Under the pieces are notes generated by a model. That model saw nothing but the letters and a program-made list of their open reading frames with translations. It was not told where the DNA came from and searched no databases. Of a stretch of DNA of 64,000 nucleotides, positions 44,833 to 58,689 are shown one piece after another. Each line of letters begins with the position of its first letter. Position 1 is the first letter of the stretch. The position numbers were made by a program, and so were the translations under genes. Source of the stretch: Mercurialis annua (lineage: Eukaryota > Streptophyta > Magnoliopsida > Malpighiales > Euphorbiaceae); contig NC_065570.1 in NCBI RefSeq assembly GCF_937616625.2, positions 42,787,665-42,851,664 of the forward strand, written 5' to 3'.

Positions 44833-45254
44833 TAAAATTTTTTATTTCAGTTTTGGTGTTCTATCGAATGTTTTGTCTAATGGTTGAGTATTATAGTCAC
44901 TGTTAAATTTCTCTTGTAAAACTGGCTCCTTTTTGGTAAGCCGGTCTTTTTTTTAATAAATATGAAAAGCCCGTCTTTTTTTAATAAACATGGTAAGTCG
45001 TTGAACCATCTTCAAATTGATAAGCGGGTTTTAAACCGGCTCTGGGTGTTTAGCCATCAATTCATCATTGTACAGTTCCATAAACAAATACCAGTTAATT
45101 TATTTATTTTTGCTGTTTAGTTAATTTTGAGTCGGTGGTAATTTTAGTTGTTAGTTTTGCTTCACCAAGAGCTCTATGCTTCTTGCGCAATGGATGATGG
45201 CTAAGCTGCAAATTGTGGGTAACCAGTTTTTCTGCAAAGATGATGGAGCTGTTG
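44833..45254. other. Flank upstream of the FAR1 start
   Basis: No gene is seen. A roughly 28 bp phrase (AAGCCGGTCTTTTTTTTAAT/AAGCCCGTCTTTTTTTAATA) is duplicated in tandem at about 44938-44995. Confidence 0.45.
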
Positions 45255-45565
45255 TTTGGAGAAAGCCAAGAGCTGGTTATTTGAAAATAAACGTCGATGG
45301 AGCTGTGTTCAAAAGCCAGGGAGTTAGTGGCTAGGGCTGGATAGCAAGGGACATTTCTGGTGGTTTTGTTTCTTGTGCCTACGGGAGTTATTCCTAATTT
45401 GCAGGAAGCAAGGGTTGCAGAAGCTGCTGGTCTAAAGGCAGCCCTCATATATATGGATTCAGAGTTTGAAGCTTTCCAACGTTGTAATAGAATCTGATGC
45501 ATTGGATGTTATAAATTGCATTAGAAGCAATAAGGAGGATTTGTATTATTTTAGGTCTATGACTT
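45255..45565 (+). pseudogene. RNase H-like (RVT_3) gene fragment
   Basis: The plus strand reads WRKPRAGYLKINVDGAVF, a TAG, GWIARDISGGFVSCA, a frameshift, QEARVAEAAGLKAAL, another shift, then IESDALDVINCI. These are the usual blocks of the plant RNase H-like domain found in LINE-derived and stand-alone RVT_3 genes, with VDGA holding the first Asp and ESDA the later acidic residues. One stop and two shifts in 300 bp make it a relic. Confidence 0.8.
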
Positions 45566-46147
45566 TTTCTCTTTTCCTAGTCCTATTCAACATGTTGAAC
45601 TTGTTCGGTATTTTAAACTTCTGATTAACATTTTACGATTATGGGTCATTTTACTTTCTCTCAACTGGATTTACGCAGGTCGGTTGATTCTGCATGTACC
45701 GCATATGTGACATTCAAGGATGCAGATTGGCAGGTATGATTTGAGCAACTGGAGACTCTCTAAGGCTCATACAAAGCCATCCAAGAAAACCTCACAATCT
45801 GAACTGCTACATTTGTTCTATTATATGGAATTTCTTCATCTACTAGAAGAAAATCTATCCAGAACATGATATAGTTAAAGGGTTCATTTGTTAATCATTT
45901 TTTTTGTTTTTATGTTTTTGCACAAATGTGTTAAATATCTGGTATGGTATGGAAATTACAGTGCTTATTCTTTGTAAATTTGCAATTTTCATTTCTAAAA
46001 GAAAACAAAAATTACTTTCAACTACATGTACTGTCAACACAACCCAAAACCTTTGGCTGTGTTTTTTTTTTAATAAATAAACTCAAAACCTTGCACTGCA
46101 AGGAGGAGTAAAGAAGAAAAAAAAAACAAATTAACTAAAACTACTCA

Positions 46148-46490
46148 GGTCTAAGTGTTCTTCCAAATGTCCATCCAATCTTCTGGGACCTTTTCAATCC
46201 AGATTTTTCTTTCAAATGAATTTGCTGCAGCTGCTATGTGATGGGTAAGCTTGTTGGCTTCTCTCGGCATGAAGGACCAACTGATCCCTTGGAAGCTTTT
46301 GGCCAAACATCTGATGTCGTGCAGCAAGTCACCCAGCTCAGTCAAGTATTCTTTATATTGAGAAAGGGCAGCGATTAATTCGTCATTGTCTCGATCTGGA
46401 GGAATCGCATTGCGCAATCTTTTGCAGTATTCATAGCCCACAACAAAGCTTCTGCTTCTGCAGTATATTGGTTGTGTTAGTAAAGGAATA
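46148..46490 (-). pseudogene. RNase H-like (RVT_3) C-terminal fragment
   Basis: The minus strand begins YTAEAEALLWAMN in one frame and then, after a shift near 46380, continues DIRCLAKSFQGISWSFMPRE with ANKLTHHIAAAA to a stop at 46151. The RVT_3 tail pattern (WSF.PREAN...H..A) is clear. It faces the fragment at 45255-45565 and is not a continuation of it, so two relics of the same gene type lie side by side in opposite orientation. Confidence 0.75.
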
Positions 46491-47225
46491 ATATCTACAT
46501 AGAATATTTAAGGAATAATCTCTATATAAAGGAAATTGTTGCTTTAAAATGATTTAAGCCTTGTTAAATTTTAAAATTTAAAAAGAGTTCAAATTTGAAG
46601 TTTTGTTAATGAAATTAATTCCAAAAACACAGTAAATAGGTGCAAAGCGTTGGACTTCTTGGAAGTATATTCAGATTGTTTTTTCATTCCCAAACCTCTA
46701 ATTTCCTAAACAACACAGAGTAAAAGAACTGCAGTGCTAAAATAGAAGCACCCAGAAAAGTGAAATCAATCAAATGGCTAAAAGATAGTTGAAGGCAGCC
46801 CAAGGCAAAAAAAGTAATTGTACTTTAATAAATCAGCAGAATAATCTAGTAATCACAAAATCTTAGAATATGAATTATATCAATGTAGCAACAAAGTGCC
46901 ATGAAGGTAACACATAACAAGTTATTAAAAGAATGGACAAATGTACGACCCTAATGTAATTAATAATAAAAAAACAATTATGCTTTATTATTTCTATAGT
47001 TACCATTAATTTATCACTAAAATATAAAAAGTGTAGTTTTTTTTTGAATTTAAATGAGTTGGAGATAAACATTAATTATTAAAAGTAAATATAAAAGTAA
47101 AAGTAAATAGTAATTAAAAATTGATAATGGTAAAAAAATTTGACAGTAAAGTTAGAAGAGTAATTGTTTTTTAATTAAATAATTAAATTTTAAAAAAATG
47201 AGTTTCTATCCGGATAGCATCACCT
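46491..47225. other. AT-rich intergenic sequence
   Basis: No gene is recognised; only short low-complexity frames are open. Confidence 0.5.
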
Positions 47226-47834
47226 TTAGGGCCTGTTTGGTTCAGCTATTTCTTATAGCTGATAGCTGTTGGCTGGTAGCTGATAGACCATACGTGTTTG
47301 GTGAGATTTGATTAGCTGTTGCTGTTTATATATAAATGACCGTAAAGAACATAATTGTATTTTTATTTATTAATTTATAAATATATTATATTATATAATA
47401 TTCAATAAAAATATTAAAAATTATTTCTTTTATAAGAAGGAACGTTTAGTTTAAACTTATTTAAATATTTTTTTTTATAAAATTATGATTTATTTTAAAA
47501 AAATAATTAAGTTATTGTTTTTTTAATATAAATAAATAATATTAGATAATTTAAAAATTATTAAAGTATTTAAAAATAATTTAAAAAATTATATATATAT
47601 ATTAAAAAATAATATATTCTAATAGGGATAGATTTGTCTAAACAATTAAAAATATTGAAAAAGCTATCAACTGTTGGCAAAAATTTCTAAAATGGAACTT
47701 TTCAAAAAGTAGCTGTTAGAGGTTCAAAAAGCTTCAAAAAGCTTTTAAAAAATTCTCACTAAACATTTTAGTGGAGTTTTTTGAAAAGTAAAAGCTAAAA
47801 ATTCCACTAAAAAGCTGAATCAAACACCCGCTTA
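47226..47834. mobile_element. Harbinger/Tourist-like non-autonomous element
   Basis: 47229-47831 starts GGGCCTGTTTGGTTCAGCT and ends AGCTGAATCAAACACCCGC, imperfect inverted ends of a form well known from PIF/Harbinger MITEs. It is flanked by TTA on both sides (47226-47228, 47832-47834), the typical 3 bp duplication. The interior is AT-rich and non-coding. A 3 bp TSD is weak evidence alone; the inverted ends carry the call. Confidence 0.7.
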
Positions 47835-47937
47835 GACTAATTTGTTGGCAGTTGGTGGTTGTTTTGGCAACCAGGTTAAGCAATCCATAATTAATTAGAT
47901 TTCATTGTCTCATACCTCACGCGTGATGTCACAACCT

Positions 47938-47950
47938 GAACTTTCCTGAA
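47938..47950. promoter_or_regulatory. Perfect heat-shock element
   Basis: GAACTTTCCTGAA equals GAAnnTTCnnGAA, three inverted nGAAn units in exact spacing, about 120 bp upstream of the TATA box of the polyubiquitin gene. Heat-stress factors bind such trimers; plant polyubiquitin genes are commonly stress-induced. Confidence 0.6.
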
Positions 47951-48069
47951 GCCAACACAAAAATCTTCTTAATTCAATCAAATAAGCGCGTGATATCCAA
48001 GTAGCACGCACGGCAACTAATTCTTGAATACTGAGGGTAGTTTCGTCATTTGATTAGGTCATATGTTAG

Positions 48070-48077
48070 TATAAATA
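48070..48077 (+). promoter_or_regulatory. TATA box of polyubiquitin gene
   Basis: TATAAATA lies about 30 bp before the T/C-rich leader that begins near 48090-48105. The leader (CAATTCAATTCAAATCAA region) ends at the intron donor at 48157. Confidence 0.8.
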
Positions 48078-48156
48078 GGGGAGGCTCGACTCTTATCATC
48101 TCACAATTCAATTCAATTCAAATCAATTCAAATCTACAAACCCTAACTCTCTCAAG

Positions 48157-49834
<1,678 letters not shown>

Positions 49835-50036
49835 GCTGTGATTTTAGTCATATGGAGTTCGAACGTCTCTTCATTGCGTGATGGTTGTTTGTGTTGTTGT
49901 GGGATGGTTGTTTGTGTTGCGGGCCATCATCTGAATAACTGAACTCTTTTTAATCTGCTACTATGTTTTCTGTTATGTTTTAATTTTCGGGATATTGGCC
50001 TTCATGGCTTTGTTAATAACATTTTAATTCGGTTTC

Positions 50037-50042
50037 AATAAA
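50037..50042 (+). terminator. Polyadenylation signal of polyubiquitin gene
   Basis: AATAAA lies about 200 bp after the stop codon, downstream of T-rich and TTTGTG-rich sequence, the usual layout of a plant 3' end. Confidence 0.65.
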
Positions 50043-50059
50043 TGCTGTGTTTATGCTCT

Positions 50060-53000
50060 ATGATCATGTTTCTGCTGCTTTGTGAATATTCGTACTCATA
50101 GTCGTATATATTTTAATGCTTTTTTCCTAATTCTTGCATTGAGCAATTGATGAAGTTCACAAATAGAAGGTAAAGTGTTGAAAGATATTCTATAATCACC
50201 TGAAAAATGCAAAATTGTGCAGTCCTCTCTTTTCGAATACCATATTGAATTATAACGTGAATGCTCTCATCTTACTAAAATTCTGTGCATACTTAAAGTT
50301 ACCATCTTGCTTATCTTACTTTCTATGTCCAACATTCTTGGCATCCGAACGAACCTCCTCAGTCCTCCCTCTCCTTTTAAGAACCAAACACAGCAACTCA
50401 ACGGTATCACCTGGGGACTTTGAGCCCCACCGTACTCTTTCTTTACTTCAGTTGTATCGACAATCTTCCGTTTTTCTAGTTTCGCTCTTCTGATTTCACA
50501 GATTATTGTCCTTGCCATAACCCAGGGAAATACTGTTTACAACTGAAAACTTCGTTGAAGAAGTGAGTGAAGACTGTTCTTGATGTTGGATATGGGATAA
50601 GCAGGTATTATGGTTCTTACTCTTCTTTTCCACTTGTTAATATTTTTATTATTGAATATGTTATTCTAGGATTGAAGCCGAGCCATTTCTTTCTATTGTT
50701 ATTCAAGGGGAGGGGAACAGATTTCATATAATCCGTATTATTGAATTTGGCTTGGGTGACTTCTTTTTTTGAAAAATCTTTTATTTAGCATTGATAAACA
50801 GGTTTAAAGCACGACTGAAGAACTATGTAGCATGATTATAGGTATGCTAAACTGGAAAATATTGAAATTAATAACTGAAAAATGCTATATCTTTTTATAA
50901 AATTATAGTGTAAATGTAAACTTCTGGAAGTATTTCTGAAAAAGGAGATGAGAAAACATGTCTTCACCGGTTCATAGGTGATCTCTGTTTCTGAACTTGT
51001 TCAGTTCATTTTATTTTTTGGACCTTGAAAAGGTAGACAAGGACAAGTAATATATCATTCTGGTTAAGATCTGAAGAACTTAGATTGCTTAGATTATCAT
51101 TAATCTATCTAATGTCTTAGGAGCATGTTCTAACTTTTATTTGTTTCTTTAGGTTGATATTCCACAACATGTAAGAATTATATGCTTCATCTCAATGGTA
51201 CGGGGGCATAATTTAAAAAGGCCATTCATATATTATGCAAAGAGATTGGCAGAAAAACAAGTTTTATGCGTGTTCACAGTCTGCACTTTGTTTCCTGCTC
51301 TTTTGCTTGAGCTGTAGAATTATGAGTAACTGATATCCAAGGTATTGGTATATGCACTCCCCAGGTTGCAATTTTTGGAGCATTACTTTTGAACTACAAC
51401 ATCTTGACAATGTCCATTGCGCCAACAGATATACATGAGGCGCAAGTGCAGTTTACCTTAGACAGAGGTGTTCCAGGCATGCTTGGTATACTTAGCAACC
51501 ATCAGCTGTAATTTCCTTCAAGATCATTCGACATTGCTCATTGCTCAAGATGCCTTGTGGAATGGACAAGTTACAGTGATCTTTAATTCCTTAATATTAC
51601 AGTCTTTTATCTTCATTTTGGATACTAAGACTGCAGAACAACAAAGAATTGTATGCTGCATTCCAAAAGGATCAATCGCTTCCACAAAGGAATCGATTAA
51701 TTTCTACCAATTGCTGTGTGGAGAAAACCCACCAATCATATATACTGCACCAGGATTCAGAGTGGTGAGCTTTTTCATTCTGTTGCTACATTTAGATTTT
51801 AGCATATGAATTCAGGCATAATTTAAGACATTTAGCAACTCATATCTAATTACTTTCAGAATTTTGATACACATGCTGGCATTGGTGGTTTTGCTGCAGC
51901 ACTGATCAAGTGTCTAGTTTGGTTATGATGTACTTTTTAATGAGAAAAACAATCTTAGCATTGTCTACGAACGTGCTTCATTGGAACTTACATAAATTGG
52001 TAAATGTTAAAATTATTATTCCTCTCAGTTTGAGACTCTGATCTGGTTCTCTTTTCAATCATCCTGCTTTTAATTGTTTGTACCGTACCATCTAGAATAA
52101 AAAAGAAGTAAACCTTTCCTTTGAATAATGAGTGTCTTAATAATGCTGACTTGCAGGTGTGAAGCCTTCAATACGTATAGGTATGATCTAATAATTTCCC
52201 ATGGTTTATTCAGCATGTACATGAATAAGTGAATTATTTACATTAATTTCTTTTCTGGTTCCATGTTTTCTCTTAATTGTTTCCGCCTCACTTAAAAAGA
52301 ACAGAAAAGATAGTTTCAAAAAATGCACCAAATAATTAAGGGCAAATCATATCTCTGATCTTTCTGTTTAATGTTATGATTGCAGTTGCATTAAATAATT
52401 TTAGCAAATATAGCAACTAGTATGCAGGCAACTTCCTGGCTTGCCAGAAAAGACGCCGAGTTCTCTGTATAATATTGTCTATCAACTGTAAGCAAACAGC
52501 TATACATACTTTTGAACTGAAGGTACTATTTTAAGCCATTGTGTCCTGCGTAGCATGCAGATGTCACATTATTGATATTCTCCTCGAAATGCACGGATTC
52601 TTGACCCGAAGGAGGCGTTATAATAAGATATCATGTCAATGTCATTGTGAAACTGAAAGAGATTAAAAACAGGACTAGAAGGGATGGCAAGGTTTTCCAC
52701 AGTGAGAATGGACCTTTTCATCCAGAGAAAATACTATTGGTTGACAATTCTGATTAGGTATCGTGTTCTAACCATCCTTAGAAACAGAAATACAACTGCT
52801 GCTTTGTCATTCTAACAATGTCCATTGTATTAGTGACAGATAGAATCTATAAATTGGCATGATATGAAGAAATGTGAAATTAGTTGCAGTTGATGTTTGG
52901 TTTAGTTGTTCGATGCAGTGTTCTTTCTTCAAACAATATTTATCTGTTTGATGAAATTACCTATTTCGATCTCAAATAATGGACAATAACCACATAAGAG

Positions 53001-53377
53001 AGTTATAGACTAGTGTAGACACCTTTTTTGGGACCGCTCGCACCGTTTCAACTACTTTATTTACATAATGACTAAGACAATAAAGTAAATATAATTTTGC
53101 AGGTGGAGGGGAACAAGATGCACTTTGCTTCATATTTACTGTAAAATGGCTATGAGAATGCAGTTAATAATTCGATGAGACATCGAAATGCAATGTTTGT
53201 TGCAATTTTACATCAACGTTGATCAACTCCTATTATTTTCTGGTATGTACCAATTTTGAGTATTAAAACTTACAAGAATGATTAAATGCTGCATTTATAC
53301 TGCTACATGCAAAACATAGAATAAACCTTATTTCTTTTATCAGGTCTGTTGAATTGGAAGATAACCGTTTGAATCAT
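50060..53377. other. Stretch with no assignable gene, possible decayed exons
   Basis: No long frame is present. Short protein-like pieces on the plus strand, each next to acceptor- or donor-like sequences, suggest an old multi-exon gene: around 51365-51510 (VAIFGALLLNYNILTMSIA and PGMLGILSNHQL), 51620-51765 (TAEQQRIVCCIPKGSIAS and GENPPIIYTAPGFRV before a GTGAGC donor) and 52430-52480 (QLPGLPEKTPSSLYNIVYQL). I could not name the family, and intact exon structure is not supported. Confidence 0.35.
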
Positions 53378-54277
53378 CTAACTTTCAGAACTAGAATCAC
53401 CAAAAGCACCACTTAGAATTGAAGATCCTATACTGAAAGACGAATTACAGGCACTTATAGTATTATCACCACCACCACCATCACCCATAAGACCTTGCAC
53501 AAAGCTCTGACCAACCTGTTGGGCTGCTCCTTCGACGAATCCTTGAACCATTGCATCCATAACAACGTTAGTATTGTTATTCACTACAGCCGGCTGTTGA
53601 TAGCCACCTTGCATAGCTCCCATACTTTGGCTATGTAGATAAACACTCTGCCCTGCAGGTGGACTCATTACTGCATTTCCATACTGTTGATATTGATGAC
53701 TCTCAGTTCCAGGAAAGGAGTTATGATGCTGAAGCTGAGGCTGAGGTCGACTCAAAGGCGATGAGACGATACCCATTGCACAGTCCATGTGGGCATCGAA
53801 CTCGCAGGTAGCACATCGATATAGCCAATGATTAGATCCTAATCCTTGACATAAATCACAGGAGAAACCTTCAGTTTGATAAGGAGGGTGAAAGGTGAGC
53901 TGAAGTAGATGAGGATGATAACGGTTGGTTACGAAAAGCGGGTTTTGAGCACAAGTAGTGTGTATATCAAAATCACAATGGCTGCAATGGTAGCTGAAGC
54001 CATGGCTGTTGCAGCCGCAAGCATCACAGTTAAAAGCAGCATCGGGTGATGGAAAGAGGGTAAGTGTATGAAGAGGATGAGATGGATGGGTGATCAAAGA
54101 AGGAAGGTGAGTGCATGATAGATGGAGAGTGAAGTTGCAAGGGTTGCAAGAATACATCCAGTCGGAAGATTGAAGATGACAAGCAGAACAATGAGTTAGC
54201 GTATGAAGGTTTGATAGATGTAGAGGATGAGGGTGGCTAAAATGGTGGATACATGGATCATGCTTTAGTCTTCCCAT
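53378..54277 (-). CDS. DC1 (C1-like zinc-binding) domain protein
   Basis: 299 codons start at the ATG at 54277 (MGRLKHDPCIHHFSHPHPL); the longer open frame to 54334 begins with TTG and is not used. Three Cys/His-rich DC1 modules follow, at roughly residues 11-56, 65-110 and 119-165. Each shows the H-x-H / C-x2-C / C-x2-C / H-x-C order, for example HCSACH, CNPCNFTLHLSC, CDACGC, CSHCDFDIHTTC, CDLCQ, CATCEFDAHMDC. These modules bind zinc and, in some plant proteins, diacylglycerol-like ligands or proteins. The C-terminal 130 residues are Gln/Ser/Gly-rich and low in complexity. DC1 proteins are a large plant-specific family, often intronless and linked to defence or hormone responses; the precise role here is unknown. 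Confidence 0.92.
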   Translation of the reverse strand: MGRLKHDPCIHHFSHPHPLHLSNLHTLTHCSACHLQSSDWMYSCNPCNFTLHLSCTHLPSLITHPSHPLHTLTLFPSPDAAFNCDACGCNSHGFSYHCSHCDFDIHTTCAQNPLFVTNRYHPHLLQLTFHPPYQTEGFSCDLCQGLGSNHWLYRCATCEFDAHMDCAMGIVSSPLSRPQPQLQHHNSFPGTESHQYQQYGNAVMSPPAGQSVYLHSQSMGAMQGGYQQPAVVNNNTNVVMDAMVQGFVEGAAQQVGQSFVQGLMGDGGGGDNTISACNSSFSIGSSILSGAFGDSSSES

Positions 54278-54334
54278 TCTTTGTTGATGAAAACTGAGAA
54301 GAATCAATGGTGTTGAATGAGTTAAGAAGCTCAA

Positions 54335-55573
54335 CTACTTTGATCAGTTGACTTAATAATGCTGACGCTATAACTAATACGGGGTCCTAATGATGTAAAG
54401 GTGAAAGGTGAAGACGTTTTCGTATAAATTAAGAAATTTCTAAGTTATTGGCAGAAGCACATCAAGACATGATGAAAAAGCTACCTTCTTTTGTCTCATA
54501 TATAATGCTGTCAATGGCTTTTCTTGCTACTAAGTCAGTTAAAAGATTACTGTTGGTTGGTTACCGTATGATTTACATTACATATTGTAAACATTGAGAC
54601 GCGCCCAGTCCCATGATCATTGGAGAGCTTTCCTTCCAGGAAAGAATTTTTCAGCATTTGTATTAAATCAAGGGCCTGAATCATATATGCTTGATAATCA
54701 ATAGCCATTTGATTCTAATATGAATTTAGCCAATTAATGCATTTTTAAAATGTAAATACTTACATGGCTAGAAGGAATGTGCTTTCCACTCAGAACAGAT
54801 GGTCAACCAATACTGTATATTACAATTTCTGGGCCAACAATTTAGAATTTATTAAATCAAAATCCAAGTCAATTTGACACGAAAATTAATTAAATTCAAG
54901 AGAGCAGTTCTTAAATACTCAGGAGGCCTCTCTGCTGTGTTTCATCTTGACGGTCTAAGATTACCATCCTGCACAATTTCACCATATAAAATAGTTGGCC
55001 ACACAAAACATACTTAATTAGCTTATTACATTTAATAAACATTCTTAGTTTCATTATTTTTGTTTACGTGGAACATACTACACTAGATGACTTTATCACT
55101 CGGCTGCCACTGGCTGGTAATATTCTATATACTAAATGATCTACTCTTCTCTGTCCAACTGATAAATTAATAAAAACCATAGCAAAAACACAGACGAAAC
55201 AGAGGAAACAAAGATGTATGAAATATTCAATGTAATACTTTGCCTACTCTAATGGTTTTGATTACAGTCACTCCTATTCTTATTCAGGTCCAGCTCTATA
55301 TCCGTCGAGCATCTGAAAGCAACAGACCCCATTAAAGCTATCGAAATAGACAGTTCAGAGACATCAAATATAGAAGGAAAGGGAGAAATAGAAGTAGAAG
55401 ATGAATCAGCAGAACATCACTGTAAAGGCAATATTCATGTCGAGACATAGTAAACTTACCCAGCAGGCCAGCCTTTAAGCAACTGTGTCACTGTAGCTAC
55501 TGCCAAAGATGTTAAATAACTTTCGAGCACCACCTAGGATCAGTGGTAGTTGGACATTACAGCCACCTCTTCT
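54335..55573. other. Intergenic sequence upstream of the DC1 gene
   Basis: This contains the DC1 gene's promoter region on its left side. No further gene is established. Minus-strand frames near 55475-55573 (LILGGARKLFNIFG, then SSYSDTVAQLLKGWPAG) may be an exon of the unidentified locus to the right. Confidence 0.4.
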
Positions 55574-55805
55574 AGCTGTTGCAAAAATACTTGATTTGCT
55601 GGGTGCACAATGCTTCCCAGAAATATCACTCTCAAGCACATTTCTGCAAACTGAAAGACTAGAGAGAAGTGACAAGCTACTTTGACAAGCATAACCTGCA
55701 TAGTCTGAGCACCGAAATTCACAAACTGCATTGCCACAGACCCCACCATGAAGGCTGCATTATTCATCACAAACAGCTGCATTTAACGCTATGAAGTTCA
55801 GTGGT
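55574..55805 (-). pseudogene. Unidentified duplicated segment, copy 1
   Basis: About 230 bp are shared with 58396-58625 at about 90% or better identity. On the minus strand it encodes MQLFVMNNAAFMVGSVAMQF and VNFGAQTMQVMLVK; a one-base difference from copy 2 (55679-55682 region) then changes the frame to a Ser/Leu-rich stretch (SLSLLSSLSVCRNVLESD). I do not recognise the protein. Because the frame breaks here but not in copy 2, this copy is probably damaged, or the two readings belong to different exons. Confidence 0.45.
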
Positions 55806-58395
55806 TTGCTAAAATGTTTAATAAATTTACTCATATACACACATTTAGAACATTCTAGCGTGCAATCTAGGTACCAATGGCATGAGTTATCTTGGACAAG
55901 TAACCAGAGTCACGAGATGTAATACAAACAGAAATTACCCTTTTTGACTGTAACAACGACTAAACACAAATGGATGAGAGCACTTCCATGTATTATCTTG
56001 GTGAATTCGGTTCACCTAAGCTAACCTAATTAACTTAGTTCAGTTATGTAGGAGAAAAACTATTCAGAAAATGTAAAAATTTTAAAGAAAGAAAGAGCAT
56101 ATAACCATTTTCACATTTACAGGCCCCATTTGGTAGGCACATACCCTGCCCCATTGCAATTACTGGGCAAGAACCTGCAGCAAAATATAGAAGAACGAAA
56201 TCTTTAAGTTAGAACACCAACGGATGCATAATCGATATCTAAGTCTCATCCAATCAATGGACTCTAAAGTGGCACATGATAGGAAGTTTTGAAATAGGAG
56301 GTCATGTTTACTGAAATCATGACCATGAAATACAAGGAAAAAATCCCCTTGAAAACACGCCCTAAGAAGTATCCTGAATGAGCAGAATGGATAACGTTTG
56401 ATTGTATAAAGAAAAAAGTTGATTCTGAAAGCATAAACTAAGTCACCATTCCTAAGCTATACAAAACTCAGTCTCATCTTCAAGGCTTTAGGAGGTTCTG
56501 CTACCAAAAACAAGACTTACTAATTAACAAGAACAAGTGATTAAAATTGAAAGCTCCATTCATATAATCATCACAAACATTTCACCAAAGGGTAAAAGGA
56601 AACTTACTGACACAAAAATGGACGGCAAAGCAAAAGCTCGTAGTAAGGGGCCGTGCTGTCTTCAATGGTGACTCAGCTCTTGGTTTTCTTAGCCTCATTG
56701 GTGAAGAAATCTTCACGCATATTTAAAGCCTTGCCCTGATGGGAAGAGCCCTTGCCTGCTTCCCTAGTTCCCTGAACCTTTCTGGAATTAGGTTTCTGAT
56801 ATGCAAATCTCTGATATTTTAGCATGTTCTGGTCGAGAGATATATATTTCTGCGCATAGCTCAATATCCTGATTAAGATAATCACCCTGGTAACTCATAG
56901 CTTGTTCATCTGAAAATTACTGAAACAACTACCAAACATGAAGTCGTCTGATTGAAATAAGTAATGAGAAAACAAAATTCTGAAATTTTCAGATGAAAGA
57001 GAATGGAGACACGCATTTGACATATAGGGAACTAAATAAGAACAAACTTGCTGATAGGACAAGGAGTCATAATTTTTAGTAGCATTAAGGGAAAGAGTCA
57101 TCTGGTAAACTCAAGTTCATAGCTGCAGAATCAGTCTCTGATTTCTCAGCACCGGGTAAAGCCTAAAATGAAATCAACCAGATGTGATAATATTTGCTCA
57201 GACATCAGCCGCTTGATCCATAAGTAAACTTTGGAATGGAGAACATTTTTCTTATAGAGCAAAACAAGCCAACCATCAATTAACCTTATCATGTGTGTTC
57301 AAGAGCATAACATTTGAACCAAAGAAAATGCTGGAAGTGTCTAAATGTTAGTACTATTTAGCAGCTAGAAGAATCAAGTAGACTAGCACCCAAAATCACC
57401 AAGAACAAACAGAAAACCTTACTAATAACCGTCACATCAAATTATGTTTATCTGAAACAAAAAATTCTAACATTTTTGAAATTCACATTCAAGTTCATTA
57501 AAGCAGTAACATCCTGGTCGGGTTACAAACAGTCAAGTGCAGCTAAACATATATGGAGATTCCTCATGTGTTAGAAGCTGACTCATAGTTCATTTAGGAC
57601 AGGTCAGAAGTTGCTTTCGTGTGATCTTTATAGGTCAAAAGAGTTGGATGAATCATCAAAATACGCAAACAGGTTTGAAGTCACAAATTTATTACCTTTG
57701 CTTGCTTCTGGTTGAATCATGTTACATACAGACCAGATCACCTGATTCTGGAACTCTTATAATGATCACAGCACTTCATATTCAGATCACATAAAAGGGG
57801 AACTTTATAGTACAAACTCAACTAGAAGTCTCAAAATCTATCAATGACAAGAAAAGAAATGCAAAACACCCAACAATAAATTCTAATTGGAACATCATAT
57901 GAAATTCTAAAATGTAAAAGAATCTTACCAACATGGATTCTTTATTCTTTCATACAGTCAAAAAGGGTCAATGGACGTAACGCATACAGTAAAAAGGGTA
58001 TAACTAAAGTTCTCGGTGAGTTCTGATAAGTTGAATTTAAGTTGAATGATACCTTGTGTAGTGCTATAAAAAGATGATTGACCCAAAGAGCTTGTCTATC
58101 AGTAGGGCATCTTCACTTCAATTTCTCCGGCCATGGTCTTATTTAGCCTGCATAATAAAGTTTCATAAATCCACATTCCAAATCACTACAAGAACCTTTG
58201 GCAAAAAAAAAAAAAATCACTACAAGAACTAATATTAAAAATCCTTTATTCAACTTCTTGCAGGTCTATTCTCAAACACCTCATCTTCATCAAAATCAGC
58301 CTCCTCCTCTTTTGCCTCAGAACAGGTTCTACCAACAAAGTCCGAAACCGAACCAACAGTCTCATCGATCACCATCATTATTATGCCAACTCTTA
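55806..58395. other. Unresolved stretch, possibly introns/exons of a minus-strand locus
   Basis: The minus-strand frame 56885-56673 (LKYQRFAYQKPNSRKVQGT, then REAGKGSSHQGKALNMREDF) has protein-like composition and ends in a Lys-rich tail. Its 3' end (56665-56699) is repeated at 58653-58687. I found no further supported exon. The rest is AT-rich and intron-like. Confidence 0.35.
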
Positions 58396-58687
58396 AGCTG
58401 TTGCAAAATACTTGATTTGCTGGGTGCACAATGCTTCCCAGAAATATCACTCTCAAGCACATTTCTGCAAACTGAAAGACTAGAGAGAAGTGACAAGCTA
58501 TTTTTGACAAGCATAACCTGCATAGTCTGAGCACCGAAATTCACAAATTCTATTGTCATAGACCCCGCTATGAAGGCTGCATTGTTCATCACAAACAACT
58601 GCATATAACACAATGAAGTTCCGGGAATTGCTAATATGTTTATCAAATTATGCTGGTGACTCAGCTCTTGGTTTTCTTAGCCTCATT
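58396..58687 (-). pseudogene. Unidentified duplicated segment, copy 2
   Basis: 58396-58625 repeats copy 1, and 58653-58687 repeats 56665-56699, which in the first locus lies about 860 bp farther away. Copy 2 therefore looks like a partial duplicate with an internal deletion. Its minus-strand frame (58646-58362) is open across the position where copy 1 shifts. Another minus-strand frame ends DFDEDEVFENRPARS near 58255, an acidic tail. The function is unknown. Confidence 0.45.
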
Positions 58688-58689
58688 TA

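Noticed and set aside
51468..51809. 113-codon plus-strand ORF as a gene
   Set aside because: Only its middle third looks protein-like, and it runs into a donor site; at most a decayed exon of an unnamed gene.
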